Assembly (NCBI GenBank): GCA_019022495.1
Contig: JAFEKR010000002.1
Location: forward strand, 3,720,001 to 3,784,000
Reading direction: 5' to 3'
Length of the DNA: 64,000 nt
Source: Epichloe hybrida
Taxonomy: Eukaryota; Ascomycota; Sordariomycetes; Hypocreales; Clavicipitaceae
Numbering within the stretch: position 1 is the stretch's first letter; each line of letters opens with the position of its first letter. The position numbers and the translations under genes were made by a program. This document shows, in pieces, positions 1 to 13,013 of this stretch. The notes beneath the pieces are model-generated. The model made no database searches. It saw nothing but the letters and a program-made list of their open reading frames with translations, and was not told where the DNA came from.

Positions 1-29
1 AATGTGTTAATTTAAAACAATAAGACTAT

Positions 30-299
30 TGTCAGGAGCGTAGAGGTCAAAGATAGGATGTTCATCGAAGCGAGTCTTTAGAGAACCTTTAGGCCGTGCG
101 GATAATAAAGAGGCTAGCTAGCTATAAGATAGCTACGTGCTTATAAAGCAAGGTATTTATTAAAGACTACGCATATTATTAGTGCTAAGTTAGAGATTAA
201 AACCTTTATACACCTACCCCTAGCTAGTATTTATCTAGTAGTAACTATAATAGTCTTAGCTATTATTTTATTCTTAACCTTTTAGTATAAGCTATAATA
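30..299 (+). repeat. 5' LTR of chromovirus
   Basis: This 270-bp copy aligns without gaps to 15203-15472. Nearly all differences are transitions, and this copy is more RIP-mutated at its right end (291-299) than the 3' copy. It begins TGTCAGGAGCG. Confidence 0.9.
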
Positions 300-827
300 A
301 ATTAATCTCTCTTAACCTTTTTAAGGATATAAACTATTAGCTAGATTATTATATAGCTAACACTCTAAAGATCTATAAGAAACACGCTAGTACCTTATAA
401 TATATATTGTTTACGCTAGATAGCATTTTTATGCTTTGACTAGTACTCCTTTAGTAATTGCTTTGTAGTAGGAAAACCGTACTAGGTTGCTAATTATCTA
501 GATAACTAGATAACTAGTTAGTTGCCTAGTTAGGTGAAAAACCTACTACGATTTGATGTTTAACTATATACATGGTTCCAACTCGTAGGTGTTTGATATC
601 TATAACTCTCTTACAACGATATTTCCTCTAACTATCCCTGTCTTCTTCAATCTGGTTCCTAAATCTGTCAATTTATGTAATATAGTTGCAAACCCTAGCT
701 TAAAATTAGACCCTAGAGCTCTGGGTATCCTAGCTAATTTATATAGCGAAGTAGCTTGTTTAATTCGCTTGCAAGGCTAGAAGAGTGGGGGCACTAGACC
801 CACTTCCTCTAGCCCTGCGATTGGTTC

Positions 828-860
828 AATTTTAGAGGTGTGACTAAGACCTCTAAAATT
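828..860. other. perfect 12-bp stem hairpin beside the tRNA-like gene
   Basis: The arms AATTTTAGAGGT (828-839) and ACCTCTAAAATT (849-860) are perfectly complementary with a 9-nt loop. The hairpin abuts the 3' end of the tRNA-like sequence at 862. On the minus strand it begins with a TTTT run (858 to 855) that could serve as a Pol III terminator. Confidence 0.7.
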
Positions 861-861
861 A

Positions 862-939
862 TGCCCCGTGTGGGATTCGAACCCACGACCTGCGACCCGG
901 AACAGGTCTCCACAGCGTGTAACCACCACGCCACGGGGT
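862..939 (-). tRNA. tRNA-like gene, isotype uncertain
   Basis: Read on the minus strand, it has a near-canonical A box (TGGCGTGGTGG) and a perfect B box (GGTTCGAATCC). It has a T arm GTGGG/CCCAC and a 7-nt acceptor pair ACCCCGT/ACGGGGC whose first pair is A:C; a RIP-type G-to-A change would explain that. A TTTT run follows within 8 nt. The anticodon arm is abnormal: stem TGTGG/TCGCA closes on 14 nt instead of 7, so no anticodon is assigned (CCG is one reading). It may be a tRNA pseudogene or a tRNA-derived SINE head. It sits in an unmutated island inside the chromovirus leader. Confidence 0.55.
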
Positions 940-1329
940 TACCTTATAATAATAAAGCTATAAATAATTAGGAAAATAAGGAACCCTTATAATCTAGAAC
1001 TATAGATAATAGGGTGTAATAAACGCTACTTAATCCTAATTTAAGTGAAGGTATAGATAATATAACTAAAGAAAAAAGGGTATTATATTAATGCTATAAG
1101 GTTATATAATCTAAGCTATATTACCTTTAAAGAAAATAAGAGGTCTTATAGATAAAGGCATAAATTAAAGAGCTTAAGGCAAATCTAGGATTAGCTAGAC
1201 CTTAAACTAGACCTATAATTACCCCTTAATCTAGACCTATAATTACCCCTTAAATATTAGCTATGATTTTACCTATGGTTTATAGTAATATAGTAGTAAT
1301 TATATAGTGAGGTAGTCTTATTAAAATAT

Positions 1330-2040
1330 AGATAAAAATGCCTATATATAAAGGGGAAATATATAAAAGCCTATAGAATTTCTTAGTAAACTTAGATATA
1401 CTATTTAAATTAGATTACTATACCTTTAAGGATAATATAACTAAGGTAATATATATAAGCAATTACCTAGCTAGTAATATAAAGTAATAGTAAATACGTT
1501 ATATAGCTATAAATAGGTATGTAAATTATTTATTAATTACCTAGGTAAATTTCCTAGAATAGTTAAAAACTAGAATAATAGATATAAGTATAAGACACTT
1601 AGAAGTAATAAGGTTACTACTAAATCTTAGGCAAAAGAATAGCTAATTATTTTAATCCTTTATATAAGCCTAGGATAAGGTAAAAGCTAAGTTACCTAAA
1701 GAAATCCTTATATATCTAAGAATTATAATCTTTCTAAATAGCTTAAATAATACTATAAGGAAGTAAATAATTAGTTAAGAGATCCTAATAACCTAAAGCT
1801 AACTATAAGGCTAGGGTAAGAAAGCGGAGGTTATAATAGGTTTAGGCTAAAATAATAAAAAAGGTTAGGACTCTAAAAAAAAGAGGTAATACTCTTATTT
1901 TATATTACTTATAAATAGGGCATAGTAATAGAGTAAAGACTAAGAGAAAAGATTATCCCTAGTGTGCTATAAATATAAAAAGCCTAGGTATACTATACTA
2001 ACTTATTAGGCACTAGATTATTTTACCTATAAAAGTACTA
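1330..2040 (+). pseudogene. gag remnant of chromovirus
   Basis: This is a gag-like coding remnant with many RIP stops. A CCHC zinc-knuckle pattern (C-x2-C-x4-H-x4-C) can be read at about 1963-2010 if tgt-to-tat changes at the cysteine codons are allowed. It lies between the 5' LTR and pol, as expected. The exact ends cannot be set because no open frame survives. Confidence 0.6.
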
Positions 2041-2839
2041 AATATATAACTAAGAAGCATAGGGAAAGTAATAATAAAGCTATATCTCCTAATATAATAC
2101 TAGTTTAATTAGCATAGACCTAGGAATATAATCTTACTATAGAATACCCTATAGATAATAAAATAAGAATATAAGTATCTTTATAATAAGATAACTAGTG
2201 ATTAGCTATATAAGCACTATTTAATATAAGTGTATAGTCTTTAATAATTTATCTAAAATTATTATTAAAAAAGGATTAGGAGAATATAATCTAATTAAAT
2301 AGGATATTAGAGAGTATAAGTAAAAAAGTAATTCTATATTAAGGAATTCTAAAAAAATTAGTTAAGATAAAAGATAGTATAGGATTTACAAAGGTTTACT
2401 AAGTTAGTTACTTTATTACTAATATAAGTAAAGGGATAATTCTAGGTATAGACTAGATTAAAGAGTATTTACCTATAATCATATATTAGGAGCATAAATA
2501 CTAGAGATATCTAGTAATAATAAAATATCTCTCTTTTACTTATAGTAAGTAATAAGTATATAGAGAGAAAAAAATAGTAGTAGTTACTTTATTATTAGGA
2601 GTAATAAAGATTAGGCTAAGTATTCTAGAAAATAAAAATTAAAAAGGAAAAGGAAAAGGCTAATTAAAGAACCTAGTAGTAATAAATATATAAATAAATA
2701 GTAAAGCAACTACATGAATCCTTAAGTACGCTTATTTATAGTAAAAAAGCAAAGGTATTATAGTTATACTAATTTTAGAAAATATAAGTAGTAAAGAAGC
2801 TATATTAAATTAGGATAAGAGCACTAAGCGCCTTACACT

Positions 2840-5800
2840 AATAATCCTAGAAGAATATAAGGAGTTTATAGATATTTTTTCTAAAGAGTTAATAAGTAAG
2901 CTTCCTAAACTAGGAGGTTATACTTATATAATTAAATTAGAAAAAGGGAAAACACTACCTTAGGGGCCTATATATAATTTAGCTAAAAGGGAGCTAGAGG
3001 TTCTTAAAGAGTACCTTATAAGTGCATAGCTTAAAGGGTAGATTAGAAGATTAGTTAGCCTAGCTAGGGCCCTAATTTTATTTATTCTAAAGAAAGGAAG
3101 GAAATTAAGGCTTTATATAGATTATAGGGGCCTAAATAAGATTATAATTAAGAATAAGGCCCCTTTGCCCCTTATTACTAAAATTCTTAATTAATTAGCA
3201 GGCATAGTTATTTTTATAGTCCTAGATTTAAAAGATACATACCACTAGTTACATATCCGCTTAGGTAATAAGTAAAAAATAGCATTTTATTGTTAATATA
3301 GCCACTTTAAATATCTAGTAATGCTATTTAGACTAGTTAACACACTAGTGACTTTTTAGGAGTATATTAATAATACTCTTAAAGGACTTATTAATAAGAC
3401 CTATATTATCTATCTAGATAATATGCTAATATATAGTAGTAGGGTTAAAGATTATATAGAGTATATTAAATAAGTTTTACGTAGGTTTAGAGAGGTAAGT
3501 CTTTTTATTAACCTTAAGAAGTATTAATTTTTAGTTAAGGAAGTTAAATTTTTAGGCTTTAAGATATTAGAGAAAGGTATTATAATAGACCTAGTAAGAG
3601 TTAAAGTAATTATAACCTAGCTAATACCACGCAGTATTTTTAATATTTAGTTATTTCTTAGTTTTACTAGATTTTACTGCTATTTTATTAAATAGTATAG
3701 TAAAGTTATTATTTTATTAACAGATTGCCTTAGAGGGAATTAACTAGTGATATTTAAACTAAAACCCCGTAAGATAGTAGCGTTTAGAGAGCTTTAATAA
3801 AGATTTTAGGAAGCGCTAATTTTAGTGTATTTTAACCCACTTACGTATCTTAGAGTGAAGACAAATACATCTAGACATATAATTAGGGCTATACTTATAA
3901 TATTAGTGCTAGGTCACTAGCACCTAGTTACGTTTATATTAAGAAAGATAACTAATACTAAATTATAATATTTAATACCTAATAGTAAATTATTAGCTAT
4001 CTAAGAGGCTTTTTATATATAGAGACACTATCTCGCTTATTTAGCTTATATAATTAAAGTTATTATAGATTATTTAAACTATAAGTACCTTACTATAAAG
4101 CCTAAGCTTACTAGTAAGTAAGTAACTATACTTAATAAGCTTTATCCTTTTAACTTTAAGATTATATATTATATAGGGAAATTAAATCCTACTAACTTAC
4201 TTTTAAGAAAACTAGATTTTATAAGTAAGGTAAGGAAAGAGAAAGTAGTAACTATATAACTTCTTACCTTTTTATCTAAATTTATAGATACTAAGAGATA
4301 GGAACACTATAGTAATATTATTAATGCTATAGGCTTTACAAAAACGTCACTTAATATAACTAATAGTTAGTTATAATAACGCTACGATAATACTACTAAT
4401 ATCTAGGGTTTTAAAAAATCATAACTTAACTATATTCCTAAAGAACCTAATAATCTAGATAATCTTAGAAGAGTTATATTAGTAGGGTTATTTAATACTT
4501 TTTATACTTCTATTAATAAGCAATAAGCTAGCTATAGTAATACTATTAGTACCTAGCGCATGTATTATTTATTGCTTAATTATTTTAATTTTCCTATTAG
4601 ACTAGCTATTACTAATAGGATAGACTAGCATAGGTTATTACTAGTAAGTAGCAAGGGCGCCCTTTAAAAACATTACTTATCTATATCCTTATAAGACTAG
4701 AAGTATCTATTAAACTAATTACTTATAGAGATATTATAGCTAGGATCTAATTTATTTAGAGAACCTCTTCTAAGTTTAACTCTAACTTTTTAGAAAAGAG
4801 CTTAGAATTAAAACCCCTAATTTAAGTCTTATTATATAAAGCATAGTAAGGTAATAACTTTACTATAGCTTAATTAAAGTTACTTAAAAGCGGCGATTTA
4901 GCTATATCCTAGATATAGTTAATTAGACCCTTTAAGCTATTAATGTTTAAGAATTATGTTTTTATTTCTCTAGGTATAAGGAAAGAAATTTTATTACTAA
5001 CTTATAATAACCTTACTACTAGGCACTAAGGAGTAAGTAAAACTCTTTATTAGATTATAAACTAATATTATTAGCTAATAATAAAGAAAGATATAAAGGG
5101 ATATATTAGCACTTATATAAATTATTAGACTTTAAAACTAAGGCATTATAAACTATATAGTAAGCTAGCTATATTACTAGTGCTTAATCACCCCTTTTAA
5201 GAATTATTAATGGATTTTATTACTAGACTTTTACTAGTAAAAGATTTAAATTAAACCTATAATATAATTTTAGTTATTATTAACTGTTTTATAAAATACA
5301 GTATTTATATCCCTATTTTAACGTAACTAACTAGTAATAGGCTAGTAACTATATTCTTAGAATATGTTTTTAAAGACTATAAAGCCCTAGAAGGTATTAT
5401 AATAGACTAAGGTTCTATATTTACTAGTGGTTTCTAGATAACTTTTTATTATCTTCTTATAATAAAGTGGCTACTTAGCACTGCTTTTTACCCCTAGATA
5501 AATAGTTAGATAAAATGTTTAAACTAGGTCTTAGAACATTATTTAAGGGCTTTTACTTATGCTAAACAAACTAATTAGGCGAATAACCTATTAATAGCGT
5601 AATTCGCGTATAACATAAGCAATTACTTAACGCATAGCTACACACTAGTAAAGGCGTTATAAGGTTATAATCCTAGAGGTCTGTAGTAAGTAGTAGTAAA
5701 TATCCCTTTAGTAAATAATTAAGCTAAAAGTAGGATTTTAGCACTAAGAGAGAAGCACACTATAATTAAGTAGCTTTTAAGTGACTTATAGACTTAGTAT

Positions 5801-5989
5801 AAAAAATATTATAACTAGAAGAGAACTCTAATAAGGTTTAAAGTTAGTAACTATATTTTATTATTAATAAAAAACATTAACCTAAGACACCCTAGTAAGA
5901 AGCTAGCTATAAAGTATCTAGGCCCCTATAAGATTAAAAAGGTAATTAGAAGTTATAGATTAGTATATTAATTAAAATTACCACCTAGG
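2840..5989 (+). pseudogene. pol remnant of chromovirus (RT, RNase H, integrase)
   Basis: Motifs remain readable once stop codons are taken as RIP-changed Trp or Gln codons. The reverse-transcriptase segment around LDLKDTYHQLHI lies near 3220-3260, and the catalytic box reads YLDNMLIYS (for YLDDMLIYS) at 3411-3437. The integrase N-terminal His region is near 5015, and an HPFQELLMDFITRL stretch lies near 5188-5230. The integrase C-terminus breaks off at the LINE target site (5990) and resumes at 13014. No frame is open, so this is a fossil. Confidence 0.85.
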
Positions 5990-7787
5990 ACTTAATTATA
6001 TATATTCTTTACACTAGCTAGCTAACTATGTAGCTGTTCCTAGTACTCTATTCGCTTAGTTAAGAGGGAAAACCCTTTACTAAGAAGAAAAACCCCCTTA
6101 TGTCTATTAACAGGCTAGCGCTAACTCTCTTCTAGGTTTACGCCACATTAAGTGTAATTAATTATAGGTGTTTAGTGCTAGCTTATGCTAGCCTTATCCT
6201 AAAGAAAATAAAAAAGAAAGGAAAAAGTATAGTAATAGTCCTAACTAGCTCCCTTTAGTGCTAGTCTAGTCCTACTTTAACCTAGCTCTATATCTCTTAC
6301 TTTGCCCTAAGGTATAGTGAATTTAGATTTATAATAATAATTTACTTTTTATTTGCTTTACTTCTAACTCTTCTAATGCCTTACTTTTTAGCTAAATCTA
6401 ACCTAGTACTAGTCTAAATGTCTTATAAAGTCTAAGCATATGGTTTTATTTAATTATAATAGGGGGTAGGTAATTTAGGCCTAGTAACTAGGCGGATTTA
6501 CTCCTAGATTAGTTACGTGCTATCTATATGTTTACTTATCTTATACTTTGTTTTCTAGCTAATATTATAGTTAGTCCCCCCCCCCCTCTCTCTTAAGTAT
6601 AAAAAAGGGCTCCTCTTTCCTTAAGGTTTTAACCTTTTTTCTCTTCTTATAATAAATTTCCTATAGGTTCTTTTCCTTCCTATCCCTTTTAAAAGCTATT
6701 TAAGGCTTCTCTAGTCTAGTGCTAGTTTAAATACTAATGTTTTACATAGAAAAACACGCTATAATATTACTAAGCTTTATAAGTACCTTATTTTTAGTGC
6801 TATTCTAGCTCTAATCTGCCTAGGAACTTATAACCTTAGATAAGTATTTAAGGAAGTCCCTAACCTAGAAGTAATTAGATTAGGTAAAGGTAAAAGGCCT
6901 AGAAGTAAGTCCCCTTTGCCTTTATTTTACCTTATTTCTAGGTTTAACCTAGGGTAGCTAGGTAAGCTATAAGAGATCTAGTGTGTATTCTATAAGATAT
7001 AATCTATTAAAAATAAGGGCTATTAGTGCTATAATATTATTAGTAAGTTAGTTTATTTCTAGTCTAGGGGCAAGGCTAATCTATATATAAAGGGGTAATG
7101 TCTAATGCCTATTTTAATTATTAGGTCTGTAATTACGTATATATTAAGGTAATATTAACTCCTATACCTATTCTAAGCCTGCTCTAGTGCTAATCCGCTT
7201 ATAGCTAAATATTACTAGCTAGTAAGGGGAATATTAGTGGTTAGTTAAGACCTAGGCTAGTATAGTTACTAGGAGTAATATAAGTGGTTTTGCTTTAGCT
7301 TAGTAGTAGCTTTATTCTATAGCTAACTTTAATTATCTAGGCCTTAGAGGACTATATAGCTTAGGTTAAGAAACTCTATGCTAAAAACCACGCTAAGAAA
7401 AAATAAGGCGCTACTATAGTAAGCCTAAACCTAGCTAGGTCTAGGTTTACAAAGGAATAATATAATAAGGTTATCTTTTAGCTCTAGTAGCTTAATGCCT
7501 AAGTAGCAAAGATAAACTAGCTCCTAGCCGCTAGCCTATTAGCTAAGGGTAAGAGTAAGGTAATAGAGAATATAATCCCTATTCCTAAGGAGAAATAGGG
7601 CTAATTCTAGGTTAGTAAAAGGGCGGCAGTAAGCTAGTGTAAAATAATACCTATAGCTTTTTAACTTAAAATTAATCTAATAACTATTCTAGACCTATAG
7701 TCTTCCTATTATAGTGTGATTTCGCCTTATATCTAGCCTGCCTCTATAGCTACACTATTCTACCTAGTGCCTCTCTCTAGTTGTCTG

Positions 7788-8197
7788 CAGAGTATTGCAC
7801 TACAATTGATTTGTAGTGTATTTTTTATTTAACAAATAATATATATCTAATCTTAGAAAATATGTAGAGATATAAAACTTCTTTTTTTAGATAGATAACT
7901 AAAAAACTACAATGTAGTTATATATAAAAATGGGTCTAAAAGTGGACCCCTCGCCTATAAATTAGAAAAACTACATTTTACTACATTTTAGCACTAGAAA
8001 TACACTACAAATGTAGTTTTTCTAATTTACAGGCGAGGGGTCCACTTTTAGACCCACTTTTATATATAGTATTTTTCTTAGGATTTATCTCTATAGGATT
8101 ACGTAATTTATAGGATAATCTATTTAATTACAAGCTAGCTATAAAATTAAATGTAAAAACTACAAAACACACTACACTAACTACAAACAATACTCTG
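7788..8197. mobile_element. hAT-like MITE nested in the LINE
   Basis: The ends are inverted repeats CAGAGTATTG (7788-7797) and CAATACTCTG (8188-8197). The flanks GTTGTCTG (7780-7787) and GTTGTTTG (8198-8205) form an 8-bp target duplication with one C-to-T difference. The 8-bp duplication and CAG ends fit the hAT superfamily. There is no transposase frame in the 410 bp. A second, internal inverted repeat (7921-7978 with 8009-8066) matches at 56 of 58 positions. Confidence 0.8.
7921..8066. repeat. 58-bp internal inverted repeat of the MITE
   Basis: The arms 7921-7978 and 8009-8066 differ at only two positions, both A/G, and are separated by 30 nt. The core keeps GTGGACCCCTCGCC unmutated in a block where such sequence is rare. 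Transcription would give a long stable hairpin. Confidence 0.8.
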
Positions 8198-8399
8198 GTT
8201 GTTTGCGGTGTCTATTTATTAGTTAGTTTAGTTGCCTCTAGGGTAGCCTAGATCCTCCCCTAGTTTGCGTTAACTAAAGGCTAGGTCTTGCGCTAATGTG
8301 TAGTATTAGAGTCTTCTTATGCTAAGGAACCACTTTATAATATATCTTACCTTTAGAGGATTATCTAAGGCTAGCCTCACCTCCTATGTGTCTCTAGGC

Positions 8400-11300
8400 T
8401 ATCTTATTTAGGGGCATCTATAGTTATAGTTAGTATAGTTAATAATTATATAGTACTAGTCTTTAACTATATAACTATAGCTATATAGGGGCAAAGCTAC
8501 CCTAGGAATGCACCTTTAGAAGAGGAACTTATTAAGGCTAATCTTTCCTATATATAATTATACTATTATAGAGAAAACATGCTTATTAAGCCTAGTGTGA
8601 AATTTCTAGATTTCCTTTAGGTTATAGGTAAGTAAGCAGTTCTCTATTAGCTCTCTCCTATGCCTATATTATCTCTATTACCTATTAGAATGCTAGTCTT
8701 TCTATCTCTTCTTTTACTCCTTATATAGTTATATATCTAGTTTATTATTAGCAAGTAAGAGTCTTCTTTTACATTATAGTACTATTTACACTAAGTTAGC
8801 TATAGCCTATATCTTATTTATTATTCCGCTAAGTATAATCCTTTCCTTAAACTTTTACTTTATCTTATTTAAGTAAAGGTCTAAGGGGGGGATATAGGTT
8901 TTAACTTCTAGCTAAGTAATTAGTATAGCCTTAAATGCTCTAGCTATAGTCTAGAGATAGGTTAATTAGTTTACTATAAAACTTCTAACTATTCCTTATA
9001 GTTTTCCTCCCTTCTTAGTTAGGGTGTAGTAAGCGCTTGCCCTATAGGTAAGAATAAGCTAGATTACTTACGTATACATAAGCTAGGCGTCTCTAAAGCT
9101 AATACCCTATACTAATGCTACTAATGTAAAGAGTGTAAGCTACTACTAGGCTAGTTTTCCCTTAAGAATATTCTTATAAGCGCTTTAGTTAAGTTTCCTA
9201 TTTACCTATACCTTAAGGAATTAGTATACCTTTATTAGCACTATCTCCTCTATACCAATCTAGACCCTAGCCTATAGGGGCCTATAGGCCTTGCTAAAGT
9301 ATATAAGTTTAGTTTTTACTAGGTTAAACTTTACTTTTACTTCCTTTACCTATTTCTTATAGATCTTCTAAGTAGCCTTAAGTTTTCTCTAGGTTTATAC
9401 TATATTTTTACTAAATACTATAATATTTATATTATTAGTAAATCTAATTACCACTATGCCTAGGATAGCCTAGAGGTATATATAAAGTTTTATAAAGTAA
9501 AGGAAAAAGAGAATTAGTAAAAGGGGAGATCCTTATAAGGTACTAGCCTTAATCTTAAAGAGTCTAGAGAGTTTTCTATTAAAGCTAAGCTAGCTTATTT
9601 TATTCACTAGGAAGCTTTATATTATAGCTATTAGCTAGTAAGGGATTCCTATTAGGATTAGTAAGTAAATTAGGTATAGGTAGCTAACTCTATTAAAAGC
9701 AAATAAGATATCTATCTAAGTAAGTAAGGCAATTCCACCCTTACTCTAGGCCTCTCTTACGCACTTTACTAAGACCCTAATTATAGTCTCTATTAACCTA
9801 TTTATCCTATTCCCTATCTATAGCTCTAGGAGGAGTCCTTTTACCTTAGTAAAGGCTATAAGTCACTTTATAATTACTACTTCTATGATTTTTCCTATAA
9901 TATTTAGTAAGGAGATAGGCCTCTAAGCATTAGCTCTCCTTATCTCTTTTATTATCTTACCTAGTTTCCTAATTACTATTACTCTAGTAGTCTAGAACTA
10001 GGCTAGGAAATACCTTACTTTAAGGATAGCATTTAGAAGCTAAACTATAGCTTCTTTTACTAGCTTATTATAGGCCTTAATAAGGCCTACTAGGAGCTTA
10101 TTATTACCTAGTGCTTTTTAGCTAGCTATATCTAATATAATGTCTAATATCTCTTCTAGTCTAAACTAGTTATTATCTAGGAATAGTGCGTTATCTAGCT
10201 CTAGGAAGGTAAGGTCTAGGATTTAGAAGAGGTTTACTATAGGCTTAGGGAAGAACCTTAGTACTAGTATACTTACTTTATCCTTATATGTGATAGCTAG
10301 GTTTAGGTTATTTTTAGTTATTTTTAGCTCTAGTAGCCTAGGTAGTTCTAGGGGGGCCTAGCTTTAAAGCTAGGCCTATCTCTCTAGTCTCTACACTCCC
10401 TTATCCTTTCTCTATATATTAGCTTTTTATAAGGCATCTCTTTATGCGTTTTTTCTCTTAGTTTTAATAACCTATTCTTAGTCCTTATTTACCTTAGTGT
10501 AAGCTTACTAGTTTACTTCTATTCTCTATTATCTCTATTATCTCTTTACCTATTTAGCTTTAGTAACTGCCTCTTTAGCTATTCTTAATTACTATGCCTC
10601 TAGGCTAGGGAGCCCCTAGGGCTTCTATAGGGCTACCTTATCCGCTATTTATTAAAGGTTTATAATAAGCTAGGTAGCGTACGCATTTATCCTTTCTTTG
10701 TCTTATAAATCTAGGGCGTTTTTAGGTTAAAAGCATACTACTACCTTTGCCTTTACGTACGGTTTATCTATTATATTTTATATATGTCTAAGGGCCTACA
10801 GGATATTATCTTATAGGCTAGTGAAGATGCTAATTAGCTATGGGATATAGTTAGATCTAGTAAGGTCTTTTACACCTTTATAGTAAACTTAGATATCTAG
10901 GGTTACTTACACTAGGTTTATAGTACTATCCCTATTATTCTTATGTTATCTAGTTAGTTCCCCTTAGGGCATTACTAGTCTAAGCCTTTACTAGCTTATA
11001 AGTTCTAGTAGCTTATTCGCTTTATTAGTGGTTTTATTTAGCCTATCCTAGAGGGGATGCTTTTAGTTAAAATCTCCTATAAATACGCTCTAGTTACGTG
11101 GTATCTCTATATTAATATCTTATATAGGGGTGTTTTAGTTATTACTATAACCTTTTAAATAAAGGGAATAGATATTAATCCTATGAATTTCCACTAGTAA
11201 CTAGTTAGGCCCTCCCTAGGCTAACTATAACCCTATATTATATTTCTTATTAATATATATAGCGTTATGCCTATTATAGTATATAAGTTAGAACTAGGCT

Positions 11301-11700
11301 ATGCCTAGTGTAAGGGGCTATAGATATTTTATATATTCTTACTCTTAGATTACTATTATATCTATACTAGTTTAGTAATAAAGCGTAATATATATTAGGC
11401 TATCCTTCTTATTTACATTCTAGAAGAGAACTTATAATATTACTATATTAATTAGGGGGGTGGTAGTAGGTCTTAGCTATCCTATACTAGTTTTATTCTA
11501 GCCCTAAGTTATTTTACGTAGTGCCTAATGCTCCTAGCTCTTAGCTATTTAGCGCTTTACTTTATGTTTATAAGTTAACCCCTTTTTCTTCCTATTATTA
11601 CTATAGGTTTTATAGCTATACTAGCTCTCTCTTAGGCTAAAGCTAGGTTCCTACTAGGGGACCTAGAGGCAAAGCAAGATAGTTATTTTAGGTAACTAGC
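8400..11700 (-). pseudogene. LINE ORF2 remnant (endonuclease and reverse transcriptase)
   Basis: Near 11,085-11,050 the minus strand reads GDFN, a stop, KHPL, matching the endonuclease motif GDFNxHHPxW. Near 9,545-9,490 it reads L, a stop, GSPLLLILFL, matching the QGSPLSPILF box of LINE reverse transcriptases. Near 9,450-9,420 it reads RFTNNINIL where FADDxNIL is expected, with both Asp codons changed by G-to-A. The order and orientation agree with one ORF2. Confidence 0.8.
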
Positions 11701-11799
11701 CTTTGCTATAGTTTACTTCTCTTTTAGTACTAGGTAGTCTCTAGACTAGGCTAGGTATAGTCTAGAGTATAGGATATAGTTTTCCTTAAGTTATTTATT

Positions 11800-12890
11800 T
11801 ATTATTAGGTATAATGCCTTACTATCTTTATGCTAGCTAGCTTTACACTTACTATACCTTAGTGCTACCTTATAAAACTTAGTAATATATCCTATTTAGA
11901 AGTAGTTATAGCACTATCTAGGTTATAAGGTCTTATTATATAGTTTAGTTTAGAATAGCTTTGCTTTAAAGACTATTTTATCTTAGTATATTTTATTAGT
12001 ATCTTTAACTTTAGCTAGTCTAAGAATAAGGGTAGTTTACTAGGTGTTCTTACCCTAGGGGTATCTTATAGTTACCTTAATTATATTTACTTTATTTGCT
12101 TTTCTAATTTCTATTACTAGGTTCTTAATAGATATATACTTTATTAGGAAACCCTTAATAATAACACTAAGTACGTGGTAGTAAATAGCTATCTCTAGGC
12201 TAAACACTTTAGTAATCTATTTTTAGTTTTCTTTATACTACGCTATATTTCCTTTAAAGGTAATAATTATATCCTTACTAGGGAGTCTTCTAGCTACTAT
12301 TACTAAGGCTTACCTAATAGCTTTATTTATAGCTATAACTATATCTTCTATACCCCTAGACTAGAGTAATTCTTATATAGTGTTTCCTTTTATAAGTATT
12401 TCTTTATATTATCTTCTAAGGACCTAGAGAGGGGGGGGTTAGTATTTAGTTATTTTAGGGTAAGCCTAGCTATAATGCTAGCCTAGGTTAGGGAGTTATT
12501 ATCTTTAGCTTCCTCCCTAATAGCTTCCTTAAGGGCTATTTTTAATGCTTCTTTAGTAGTATAAATATTACTATTATTAGTGTTTGTAGTTCTTGTTTTA
12601 GCTTAGGCATAGTTTACTACCTAGTTAGCTATAGTAAGTATAATACGCCACACTTAGGTAACTTTATTACTTAGGATAAGGCTAGTAATCTTATTATAAT
12701 ATTCTATGTCTTTAGGGTATATGAATTAGTTCTGTTTTACTATTAGGTTATTTTCGCTTCTTTAGACATTAAACTATCCTATTCCTACGTTTAAGTAGTA
12801 GCTACTTTAAGCTAGCCCCCCTAAGCCTATGTTAATTACTATTAGCGTCTTATTTACACTCTTACCACTAGCTTTATTATAGTATAATAT
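11800..12890 (-). pseudogene. LINE ORF1 remnant with zinc knuckles
   Basis: On the minus strand near 11,925-11,880 a CCHC knuckle can be read (C-Y-N-C, then GHITKFC), followed by a second C-x2-C piece. This arrangement is usual in ORF1 proteins of Tad-type LINEs. Stops are frequent and the ends are approximate. Confidence 0.55.
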
Positions 12891-13013
12891 TATAGGGGGG
12901 GAGAAACAAAGGCAAGGATTTTAAATATTAATGTGATTTGTATTTTAGAGGCAATTCCGAACCTTGGGGTTAGTGCGGAAAAGTATGCAAAGGTTCCATA
13001 ACTTAATTATATA

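Larger units (their letters stand above)
545..950. other. RIP-free island inside the chromovirus leader
   Basis: Unlike the DNA on both sides, this 400-bp stretch keeps many CpA and TpG dinucleotides and has few TAG triplets. It holds the tRNA-like gene and the hairpin. A 63-codon open frame at 589-780 has no recognisable product and is not called as a gene. No clear target duplication was found at the island edges. Confidence 0.5.
6003..13000 (-). mobile_element. LINE (Tad1-like non-LTR retrotransposon), RIP-degraded
   Basis: The insertion is bounded by a 13-bp duplication ACTTAATTATATA (5990-6002 and 13001-13013) and interrupts the chromovirus pol reading exactly there. On the minus strand the order is zinc-knuckle ORF1, AP endonuclease, then reverse transcriptase, as in Tad1/I-type LINEs. 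Without the nested MITE it is about 6.6 kb, near full length. Its 5' end (12,900-13,000) is less mutated than the rest. No poly(A) tail is visible at the 3' end (6003). Confidence 0.85.

Noticed and set aside
589..780. 63-codon frame in the RIP-free island
   Set aside because: No motif, no promoter context and a length expected by chance in unmutated DNA.
862..890. Reading the plus strand here as the chromovirus primer-binding site
   Set aside because: It lies 560 bp after the 5' LTR, whereas the primer site should follow the LTR directly, and the whole tRNA with its A box is present.
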